A program made the translations under genes and the position numbers. Shown here one piece after another: positions 43,219-50,487 of a stretch of DNA of 64,000 nt; within the stretch, counting starts at the first letter, position 1, and each line of letters begins with the position of its first letter. The DNA is from TOLSYN sp963849065 (GTDB lineage Bacteria > Acidobacteriota > Terriglobia > Terriglobales > Acidobacteriaceae), in the NCBI GenBank assembly GCA_963849065.1, contig CAWKFM010000004.1, positions 310,001 to 374,000 of the forward strand, read 5' to 3'. The notes under the pieces were generated by a model. The model saw only the letters and a program-made list of their open reading frames with translations. It was not told the DNA's origin and did not search any database.

Positions 43219-44112
43219 ATGAAGATTGCAGTAACGACCCCTACCGGCCAAATCGGCAATAAACTCGCCAACCTGCTGCTTGACCGCAAGTCCGATATCA
43301 CCGTCATCGCCCGACATCCGGAGAAAGTGAAAGCCCTTGCCAGCCGCGGGGCGAAGGTTATCCCCGGCGAGCACAGCGATCCTGCCATCGTGGAGCAAGC
43401 GGTGCGCGGGGCCGACGCTCTGTTCTGGCTGACGCCTATGGAGATGACCTCGCACGATCCGCTGGGCATGGCCCGCCGCATGACCGAAGCCGGCGCCAGC
43501 GTCATTCGTAAGCATCCCGATCTGCACGTGGTTCAGCTTTCCAGTGCAGGAGCATTCCTGCCGAGCGGCACGGGGCCGATCGTTGGGCATTACGAAACGG
43601 AAGAAAAGTTTCGTGCTGCCGGGAAGAACATCGTCTCGCTGCGCCCGAACGAGTTCATGGAAAACGTGTTCTTCGCGCTGCCCACGATCCTCGCGCAGGA
43701 CAGCATCTACACATCGATACCCGGCTCGGAAAAAGCGCCGTTCATTGCGACGCAAGACATCGCCGAGATCGCCGCCGAGTATCTGCTCAACCCGGTCGAT
43801 GGCCATCACGTGATCGACATCGTGGGCCCGCAGGAAATTTCGTTCGACGAGTGGGCTCGCATCGCCGGACAGGCCATCGGGAGGAACGTCCGGGTGGTGA
43901 CGATCCCGGGCGAGAAACTTAAGGCCGCGATGCACCAGGCGGGAATGTCGCAGGAAATGGCGGCACTGCTGGTGGAGATGGAAGAGGCATACCCGAAAAT
44001 CCAGGGCTCCTTCAGAGGCGAACAGAAACGTACCGGGAAAGTGACGTTCCTGCAATTTGCTCGGGAAGTCTTCGCGCCCGGTTACAAAAAAGCCGTGCAA
44101 TCGGCGGCATAG
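43219..44112 (+). CDS. NmrA-like NAD(P)-binding protein
   Basis: The 297-residue protein begins with a Rossmann motif TPTGQIGN at 7-14, then VTVIARHPEKVKAL and PGEHSDP, as in NmrA/SDR-a5 atypical dehydrogenase-like proteins. Family members sense or reduce NAD(P) substrates; this one's substrate is unknown. AGAGGGAGGG stands about ten bases before the ATG. It is followed by the rplM leader region. Confidence 0.85.
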   Translation: MKIAVTTPTGQIGNKLANLLLDRKSDITVIARHPEKVKALASRGAKVIPGEHSDPAIVEQAVRGADALFWLTPMEMTSHDPLGMARRMTEAGASVIRKHPDLHVVQLSSAGAFLPSGTGPIVGHYETEEKFRAAGKNIVSLRPNEFMENVFFALPTILAQDSIYTSIPGSEKAPFIATQDIAEIAAEYLLNPVDGHHVIDIVGPQEISFDEWARIAGQAIGRNVRVVTIPGEKLKAAMHQAGMSQEMAALLVEMEEAYPKIQGSFRGEQKRTGKVTFLQFAREVFAPGYKKAVQSAA

Positions 44113-44356
44113 GCAGACCGTGTGCGTCCCACACATCAGATGCCGTCGATTGGAGCAGCATCGCGACGAAGGCCGGTGATAGATCGTCAAATCCCGGCCA
44201 CTCACGCGGGTCGCGAGCGCTTGATCCTTTGGCTGGGCATTCAATTCCGGCCAAGGATAGCCACGCGGCGAACGTAATTGCCTCAGATGGCGGATAGTCG
44301 GCCAGCCGCGACACTTGGTCCTTTGCCGGGTGGGCAGTCCCCTGATTGCGCTGTGG

Positions 44357-44735
44357 TATACTTGCGAAGATCGGGAGCAGGTTTGGAAGAGGGAGCCGAG
44401 AGCTCTCTTGGGTTCCCGTGCGCGGCTGGCGTTGACATTGGACTCCAGCATGCGCTACCGTATGGTCTTTCGGCTGTCCTGCGGTTGCCCGCCTGACGGT
44501 ACGCTGTCTCCGTGGATCGCATCGGCCTCACGGGCCGGGAAGAAGAAGCGGTTCGGCTGACGGTTTTTGTCCCGCATGCACGTGCAGAAGTTCCCAGACC
44601 AAAGTCCTGGGTCTTCATCCCCTCGTCGAGAAAGATCGCTGAGGGGCGTAGCGGTGCCTGCGGGGAAATGAAAAAGGCGGAGCGGGCCGGATGGCCTTCT
44701 CAAATCGCCGGTATTTACATCTGGGAGAGTTTGGC
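44357..44735 (+). promoter_or_regulatory. Promoter region and long leader of rplM
   Basis: An extended -10 TGGTATACT (ending 44362) and a second candidate promoter TTGACA at 44432-44437 lie in a 620-base gene-free stretch (44113-44735). The leader contains CCCCTC/GAGGGG pairing at 44619-44646 and other short stems. No reading frame looks real. A long leader before rplM may allow autoregulation by L13, which is an inference. Confidence 0.5.
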
Positions 44736-45167
44736 ATGTCAACCTATTTCCCCAAAGGGGAGATTGCGCGCAAGTGGTACGTGGTGGATGCCGATGGGCA
44801 GACACTGGGACGGCTTTCGACGCGCGTCGCGCGCATTTTGAGCGGCAAAGACAACCCCCGCTACACGCCGTTTCTGGATACCGGCGACCATGTCGTAGTC
44901 ATCAACGCCGGCAAAGTTAAGCTGACCGGGCTGAAGGCCAACGCCAAGGTTTACCGCCGGTACACGGGATTTCCGGGCGGATTGCGGGAAGAAGAGTTCA
45001 CCAAGCGGCTGGCGCGCAAGCCGGAGCTGATTGTGCAGGACGCCATTGAAGGCATGCTGCCCAAGAGCAAGCTGGGCCGCGCCATGGCCACCAAGCTGAA
45101 GGTTTACCGCGACGAGAAGCATCCGCACCAGGCGCAGAAGCCTGAGGCGATTGCTCCGGTGGCGTAA
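44736..45167 (+). CDS. rplM: 50S ribosomal protein L13
   Basis: L13 of 143 residues, an early assembly protein of the large subunit. The start at 44736 has GGGAGAG upstream. WYVVDADGQTLGRLSTRVA and GDHVVVINAGKVKLTG are family signatures. It begins the rplM-rpsI operon, a pairing conserved across bacteria. Confidence 0.98.
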   Translation: MSTYFPKGEIARKWYVVDADGQTLGRLSTRVARILSGKDNPRYTPFLDTGDHVVVINAGKVKLTGLKANAKVYRRYTGFPGGLREEEFTKRLARKPELIVQDAIEGMLPKSKLGRAMATKLKVYRDEKHPHQAQKPEAIAPVA

Positions 45168-45230
45168 CCGGCGTTATTGCCGAGAAATTTTTGACGCCCG
45201 TTTTAAGGATGGGCGAAGGATCAACATCGC

Positions 45231-45626
<396 letters not shown>

Positions 45627-45636
45627 ACGGTTACTT

Positions 45637-45666
45637 CCCACATCTGCCAACTACGGCAGATGTGGG
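45637..45666. repeat. Intergenic palindrome, family A copy 4
   Basis: CCCACATCTGCC (45637-45648) and GGCAGATGTGGG (45655-45666) pair perfectly over 12 bases, followed by GCACC. It lies just after rpsI. Confidence 0.92.
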
Positions 45667-45760
45667 GCACCGGGCATTTGGCTGGTTTGGGTTTTAGAGA
45701 TAACGCTCTGCGCCGCGGGTTCCGGCGTCGCACGGCGGTTTGCCGTTTGCGGAACCAAAG

Positions 45761-45799
45761 AATTTCGCAACTTTACGTGAGCGTAAATTGCGAAAAATT
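45761..45799 (+). promoter_or_regulatory. Hairpin in the rpsB leader
   Basis: TTCGCAAcTTTACG and CGTAAATTGCGAA pair over 13 bases with one bulged C and the loop TGAG (45764-45794). It lies 97 bases before rpsB and could serve S2 autoregulation. Confidence 0.55.
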
Positions 45800-45896
45800 T
45801 TCCCCCTCCCGCTAATACGGGGCGGGCAACGGGAATTGAATTGTCTGGCGTTCTCATGACGCAAGCAGGCAATGCAAATCCATCCAAGGAGGTTCA

Positions 45897-46772
45897 GTGG
45901 CCAATATCACCATGAAGGAATTGCTCGAAGCTGGTGTGCACTTCGGGCATCAAACCAAGCGCTGGAATCCGAAGATGAAGGAATACATCTTTGGCGAGCG
46001 CAACGGGATTTACATCATCGACCTGCAGAAGACGCTGAAGATGTTCAAGGAAGCGTCGAAGTTTGTGCAGGACAACGCTGCCGAAGGACGGACGATTCTG
46101 TTTGTAGGCACCAAGCGCCAAGCGCAGGAAGCGATTGCCGAAGAGGCGACGCGCTGCGGCATGTTCTACATCAACCAGCGCTGGCTGGGCGGCTTGCTGA
46201 CCAACTGGGTAACGGTGCAGAAGTCGGTAAAGCGGCTGAAAGAGCTGGACGAGATGGCGACCGACGGCCGCTATGAGCTGCTGCCGAAGAAGGAAGTCGT
46301 CAAGCTGGAGCGGGAGCGCAAGCATCTGCAGGCGAACCTGGCCGGCATCAAGAACCTGAACCGGCTGCCCGACGCGATCTTCGTGATCGACTCCAACAAG
46401 GAGCAGATCGCGGTGAAGGAAGCGCGCAAGCTGGGCATTCCGGTGGTGGCCGTGGTGGACACCAACTGCGATCCGAGCGAAGTGGACTACATTATCCCCG
46501 GCAACGACGACGCGCTGCGTGCGATCCGTCTGTTTGCGTCGAAGGTTTCCGACTCTGTAGTGGAAGGCTCGCAGGCGATGAGCGACAAGCAGAGCGCGGA
46601 GCTGGCGGCGGGCATTTCGGCGAGCGAAGAAGTGAACGAAGCCGGAACCGAAGTCGTGCTGGCCGAGACTGCCGGCGGCGAAGATGTGAACATGGAAGAA
46701 GTGCTCGGCAAAGGCGTGCGCAAGGTGGAGCCGACCGTGGCCGACAACGATGTAGAGGTGGAATCGCGGTAA
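45897..46772 (+). CDS. rpsB: 30S ribosomal protein S2
   Basis: S2 of 291 residues with TMKELLEAGVHFGHQTKRWNPKM, the family's start, and NQRWLGGLLTNW. GTG at 45897 is preceded by a very good AAGGAGG. The C-terminal 60 residues form an acidic tail longer than in E. coli S2. It starts the rpsB-tsf-pyrH-frr cluster. A terminator-like hairpin lies after it. Confidence 0.98.
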   Translation: MANITMKELLEAGVHFGHQTKRWNPKMKEYIFGERNGIYIIDLQKTLKMFKEASKFVQDNAAEGRTILFVGTKRQAQEAIAEEATRCGMFYINQRWLGGLLTNWVTVQKSVKRLKELDEMATDGRYELLPKKEVVKLERERKHLQANLAGIKNLNRLPDAIFVIDSNKEQIAVKEARKLGIPVVAVVDTNCDPSEVDYIIPGNDDALRAIRLFASKVSDSVVEGSQAMSDKQSAELAAGISASEEVNEAGTEVVLAETAGGEDVNMEEVLGKGVRKVEPTVADNDVEVESR

Positions 46773-46794
46773 GCCCGCGAATATTTCGTAAAGG

Positions 46795-46829
46795 CGACCC
46801 GCGCTGCATACTCCGGCGCGGGTCGTTTT
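46795..46829 (+). terminator. Terminator between rpsB and tsf
   Basis: CGACCCGCGC and GCGCGGGTCG pair perfectly over ten bases (46795-46804 with 46816-46825), followed by TTTT. It can limit tsf transcription relative to rpsB. Confidence 0.85.
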
Positions 46830-46913
46830 GCGAGAATTGATTGAGATCGGCAGGTAGAACAACCAGGAGCCTGGCTTGGCCCGGCGGCATTCATTCCAGA
46901 AAGGTTTTTGCAA

Positions 46914-47564
46914 ATGGCAGAGATTACGGCAGCAATGGTAAAAGAGCTCCGCGACAAGTCCGGGGCGCCCATGATGGACTGCAAGAAGGCACTCACCGAG
47001 GCCAACGGCGATGTGGAGGCGGCAATGGTGGTGCTGCGCAAGCGCGGCATGGCGTCGGCCGCCAAGAAGGCTACGCGCACCACCAGCGAAGGCGTGGTGA
47101 CCAGCTACATTCACGCCGGGGGCAAGATCGGCGTGCTTCTGGAAGTGAACTGCGAGAGCGACTTCGTGGCCCGCACCACGGAGTTCCAGGGGTTGGTGCA
47201 TGATATCGCGATGCACATTGCCGCCGTGGATCCGCGCTACGTCCGCAAGGAGGACGTGACGGCGGCGGACATGGCGAAGGAAAAAGAAATTTATCTGGCG
47301 CAGGCCGTGGCCAGCGGCAAGCCGGCCAATATTGCCGAGAAGATGGTGGAAGGCAAGATGGGCAAGTTCTACGAGGAAGTGTGCCTGCTGGAGCAGCCCT
47401 TCATCAAGGAACAGTCGGTGACGATTTCGCAGCTGATTGCGACGGTGATCGGCAAGCTGGGGGAAAACATTTCGGTGCGCCGGTTTGCGCGCTTCAAGGT
47501 GGGCGAGGCGACGGAGACCGTGGCGGTTGCCAAGCCGCAGGCGGCAGCGGAAGCCGCCGAGTAA
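46914..47564 (+). CDS. tsf: Elongation factor Ts
   Basis: EF-Ts recycles EF-Tu from its GDP form. The 216-residue product starts MAEITAAMVKELRDKSGAPM, contains the invariant MMDCKKAL and LLEVNCESDFVAR, and has an AAA-rich end. ATG at 46914 is preferred over TTG at 46908. It is a short EF-Ts of the type with a single core repeat. It is the second gene of the cluster and is followed by its own terminator. Confidence 0.97.
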   Translation: MAEITAAMVKELRDKSGAPMMDCKKALTEANGDVEAAMVVLRKRGMASAAKKATRTTSEGVVTSYIHAGGKIGVLLEVNCESDFVARTTEFQGLVHDIAMHIAAVDPRYVRKEDVTAADMAKEKEIYLAQAVASGKPANIAEKMVEGKMGKFYEEVCLLEQPFIKEQSVTISQLIATVIGKLGENISVRRFARFKVGEATETVAVAKPQAAAEAAE

Positions 47565-47586
47565 CTGGGTTTTATAGCGTAAGGCG

Positions 47587-47617
47587 AGCGGGGCGGAGAA
47601 AATCCGCTCCGCTTTTT
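47587..47617 (+). terminator. Terminator after tsf
   Basis: AGCGGGGCGGA and TCCGCTCCGCT pair over 11 bases with one G-T pair; four Ts follow. Confidence 0.82.
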
Positions 47618-47666
47618 CGTGGGCGGCGGCCGCGATGGAGTTTCGCGCCCACTGCGGTCAGCAGGT

Positions 47667-48398
47667 TCAGATCGTGGCATTGCACAGAACTTCCTTCATC
47701 ACAGAGGCCACGTCGCGGATCGCTTTCTCCCCGTCCCCCGAGAAGCTGGAACCGTGCATGATTGCGAGCGTCTCCGGCCGGAGTTTCGCGAGCTTCTCCA
47801 GCAGCCCACCCGTATATGGGCACCAAGGCATATAGCAGGGCATCGGGCCGGCGTTCATCAGGAGTAAGGCTTGCTTTACGCGCCCGACCACATCGGTTTG
47901 GGTCAAAGGCTCGCAATCGCCGACTTGATGAAACAGGTCTGAACAGAGCAGCGTCTTATGGGTCTCCTCGAACAGCATCCCAGCATCCCAGCCATGAGGC
48001 AGGTGAGGGGTGTGGCAAAAGCGCAGACGATACCTTCCCGTATTTAGCAGATCCCCCTCGGCGAGCGGTCGGGGCGGCCGGTTTGCAAAGTCAGTCAGAT
48101 TCACCAAGGCCCCGGTGAAACTGCACACGGGTTCAGCCTTGGGTGCAGCGGCCAGCCACTCATTGAGTGCCCCGCACTCGTCGGACTCGAAATGGCTGAA
48201 GCTGATCCAGCGAATGCGGCTCGGGTCCAGCACGCGGGCGACCGCCTCGCGGATTTCAGGGAAGGTACGGCGGAACCCGGTGGTGAACAATAACGGCTCT
48301 TCGTCGTTGAGCAGGAAATGATTAAACTGCAAGTTGATTTCCGGGCGGAACCATGAAATCCGATACAAATCAGGTGCGACCTCAACGACATTGGCCAT
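47667..48398 (-). CDS. Flavodiiron-type metallo-beta-lactamase fold protein
   Basis: The start at 48398 is supported by GGAGGG six bases before the ATG. The 243-residue product has the HxExD motif His69-x-Glu71-x-Asp73 (SHFESDECG) of the di-iron flavoprotein/ODP branch of the fold, then His131 region TPHLPHGWDAG, CSDLFHQ and MHGSS near the end. There is no flavodoxin domain. Known relatives sense or reduce oxygen and nitric oxide. It lies antisense within the tsf-pyrH gap. Confidence 0.85.
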   Translation of the reverse strand: MANVVEVAPDLYRISWFRPEINLQFNHFLLNDEEPLLFTTGFRRTFPEIREAVARVLDPSRIRWISFSHFESDECGALNEWLAAAPKAEPVCSFTGALVNLTDFANRPPRPLAEGDLLNTGRYRLRFCHTPHLPHGWDAGMLFEETHKTLLCSDLFHQVGDCEPLTQTDVVGRVKQALLLMNAGPMPCYMPWCPYTGGLLEKLAKLRPETLAIMHGSSFSGDGEKAIRDVASVMKEVLCNATI

Positions 48399-48538
48399 CC
48401 CGTGCCCTCCGTTATCTGGATGAGATGCCATGCCGCGCCAATGCGTGGCGCACTGGATTGGTGTGGGCCAATGGGCGGATATGGGGTACCTGCTGACCGG
48501 GCGGCGCGGATCATTTACACTCGTTGAGGTAAACAATC

Positions 48539-49255
48539 ATGGCCGATCCCATTTACAAGCGCATTCTACTGAAGCTTTCCGGCGAGGCACTGGCAGCGGG
48601 CCAGGGCTTTGGCGTGGATAACGACCGGGTGCACGAAATTGCAGCCGAGGTGGCCGACGTGCACCGGCTGGGAGTGCAGATTGGACTGGTGGTGGGCGGC
48701 GGGAATTTTTTTCGCGGCGTCTCCCACCAGGCCAAGACCATGGACCGGGTGTCGGCCGATCACATGGGGATGCTGGCGACGGTGATCAACTCGCTGGCTC
48801 TGCGGGACGCCCTGGAAAAGCAGGGGGTGCATACGCGGGTGATGAGCGCCATCGAGATGAACCAGGTGGCCGAGCCGTTCATCCGTCTGCGGGCCATCCG
48901 GCATCTGGAGAAGGGGCGGGTTGCCATTTTTGCGGCGGGGACGGGGAACCCGTATTTCTCCACCGACACGGCGGCGTCGCTGCGGGCGATGGAGATCAAG
49001 GCCGACGTGATTATGAAGGCCACCAAGGTGGAGGGCATCTACGACTGCGATCCGGTGAAGAACGGCGACGCCAAGATGTTCGATACGATTACGTTTACCG
49101 ATGTGCTGAAGCTGGGGCTGGGCGTGATGGACGCCACGGCCATCAGCCTGTGCCGGGAGAACGACCTGCCGATCGTGATCTTCAACCTGAATTGCAAGGG
49201 CAATATCCGGCGGGTGTGTTTGGGGGAAAAGGTCGGCTCGATTGTGACGGCGTGA
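48539..49255 (+). CDS. pyrH: UMP kinase
   Basis: PyrH phosphorylates UMP. The 238-residue amino-acid-kinase fold protein has KRILLKLSGEAL at the start, GGGNFFRG near 53, and TDTAASLRAMEI. GAGGTA lies about nine bases before the ATG. It follows the antisense hydrolase gene and is followed by frr, the usual order. Confidence 0.97.
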   Translation: MADPIYKRILLKLSGEALAAGQGFGVDNDRVHEIAAEVADVHRLGVQIGLVVGGGNFFRGVSHQAKTMDRVSADHMGMLATVINSLALRDALEKQGVHTRVMSAIEMNQVAEPFIRLRAIRHLEKGRVAIFAAGTGNPYFSTDTAASLRAMEIKADVIMKATKVEGIYDCDPVKNGDAKMFDTITFTDVLKLGLGVMDATAISLCRENDLPIVIFNLNCKGNIRRVCLGEKVGSIVTA

Positions 49256-49267
49256 GCGGCGGCGACA

Positions 49268-49306
49268 TCCGCACATTTGCGTCGAATAACGCGACGCAGA
49301 TGCGGG
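49268..49306. repeat. Degenerate palindrome after pyrH (family A-like)
   Basis: CCGCACATTTGCGTCG faces CGACGCAGATGCGG with a two-base bulge, followed by GGTCAAC and CACCC, which are the flanks of the other families. Confidence 0.6.
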
Positions 49307-49439
49307 CAAGGTCAACATCCCCAGCACCCAGGCATTGAAGGGTTCTCACAGGGCGGGGGATTTGGTAGAGTAGGCGGCGTTGTATTGGCGGCGGAATAGA
49401 GGCCGGGAGTAGAACCGGCCGCTGAAACGGAGTGAAGCG

Positions 49440-50027
49440 ATGGCTCAGATCAGTATGGCGGCATTGCCCGCACTGAAAGATGTTTTTACCCAGCTTAAGA
49501 CGCGCATGGACAAGGCGGTGGAAGACTTCCGCAAGGAGCTGGCTTCGCAGCGCACCGGGCGCGCCAACGTGCACATGCTGGACAGCGTGCACGTGGAAGC
49601 CTATGGCGCGATGGTTCCGCTGACGCAGGTCGGCAACATCAGCGCGCCGGAGCCGTCGCTGATTACGATTCAGCCTTGGGACACGTCGCTGACGGCGGCG
49701 ATCGAGAAGGCGATCCGCAGCTCGGATTTGGGATTCAACCCGCAGAACGACGGCAAGGTGATCCGGGTTCCGGTGCCGGCTCTGAACGAGGAGCGGCGCA
49801 AGGATATGGTGAAGCACCTGAACAAGGTTCTGGAAGAGCATCGCACGGCGGTGCGCAATATTCGCCGCGATGGCAATGAGGCGATCAAGAAGGCGATGAA
49901 GGACAAGAAGATCTCCGAGGACGAAGAGCGGGGCTCGATGGAGCATCTGCAGAAGGTCACCGACGACGAGATCAAGAAGATGGAAGAGATGCTCAAGGTG
50001 AAGGAAAAGGAAGTGATGCAGGTCTGA
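49440..50027 (+). CDS. frr: Ribosome recycling factor
   Basis: Frr of 195 residues releases ribosomes after termination with EF-G. It shows the three-helix-bundle plan: MDKAVEDFRKELASQRTGRA at 24-43, SLITIQPWD and NEERRKDMVKHLNKVLEE. GGAGTG lies five bases before the ATG. It ends the rpsB-tsf-pyrH-frr cluster and has a strong terminator. Confidence 0.98.
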   Translation: MAQISMAALPALKDVFTQLKTRMDKAVEDFRKELASQRTGRANVHMLDSVHVEAYGAMVPLTQVGNISAPEPSLITIQPWDTSLTAAIEKAIRSSDLGFNPQNDGKVIRVPVPALNEERRKDMVKHLNKVLEEHRTAVRNIRRDGNEAIKKAMKDKKISEDEERGSMEHLQKVTDDEIKKMEEMLKVKEKEVMQV

Positions 50028-50055
50028 GGGACTGCGACAACTTGGAAAGACACAG

Positions 50056-50080
50056 GCCCGGGGAATCTCCCCGGGCTTTT
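50056..50080. terminator. Terminator after frr
   Basis: GCCCGGGGA and TCCCCGGGC pair over nine bases around ATC, followed by TTTT. It is also the boundary of the small gene on the other strand. Confidence 0.9.
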
Positions 50081-50145
50081 CTGTCTAACTACGGCTGCTC
50101 CTCATCGTCCTCGTCGGGCTCTTCAAGAGCGACTGCACCTGCGTC

Positions 50146-50301
50146 TCATTTCGGGCGTGGCTTGAGCCGGGCGTGGGAGTGAGCTTCATCGTCCGGTTCT
50201 GTCGGGTGGTGCTTATTCATCTCCCCAATTAGAGCTATGAATCGCGACACGAACAACACCATCAGCAGAACAATGAACCAGCCAATGATCGTGTCCTTCA
50301 A
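50146..50301 (-). CDS. Small single-helix membrane protein
   Basis: A TTG at 50301, with GGAGG six bases upstream, opens a 51-residue frame: a membrane helix (about 3-25, IIGWFIVLLMVLFVSRFIAL), then a charged tail with EMNKHH, PDDEAHSH and KPRPK. After the TGA at 50146-50148 the same frame continues for 18 residues with a highly acidic EEPDEDDEEQP end and a TAG at 50089. The strong ribosome-binding site and codon-like sequence support a real gene, possibly truncated by a recent stop. Function unknown. Confidence 0.6.
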   Translation of the reverse strand: MKDTIIGWFIVLLMVLFVSRFIALIGEMNKHHPTEPDDEAHSHARLKPRPK

Positions 50302-50393
50302 TGGGTGCCTCCGAGATGAGAGTGTCCATTGTAAGGCTGGAGTTGGGTGGTGGTAATGACCTTGATACGGCTCGTGATATTTGAGCGGCGCAG

Positions 50394-50424
50394 GGGGTCT
50401 TCGCTGCGCTCAGAATGACCCTTC
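50394..50424. repeat. Short repeat, family C copy 2
   Basis: GGTCTTCGCTGCGCTCAGAA, continuing TGACCCT, matches the copy at 26833-26863. It is followed by a CAAGAG-type purine tract (50427-50462). Confidence 0.75.
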
Positions 50425-50475
50425 AGAAACAAGAGCAAGAGCAAAAGCAAGAGGCAAAGGCGTGGCGCGCGGGAC

Positions 50476-50481
50476 TATAAT
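50476..50481 (+). promoter_or_regulatory. -10 box very close to the oxidoreductase start
   Basis: A perfect TATAAT ends six bases before the ATG at 50488, so transcription should begin at or next to the start codon. The -35 box is weak (GGCAAA). Confidence 0.6.
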
Positions 50482-50487
50482 TTTGCA

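Noticed and set aside
44012..44314. A 100-codon minus-strand frame after the NmrA gene
   Set aside because: It overlaps the NmrA gene's end, has no ribosome-binding site and no recognisable sequence; it was considered as a gene remnant but cannot be supported.
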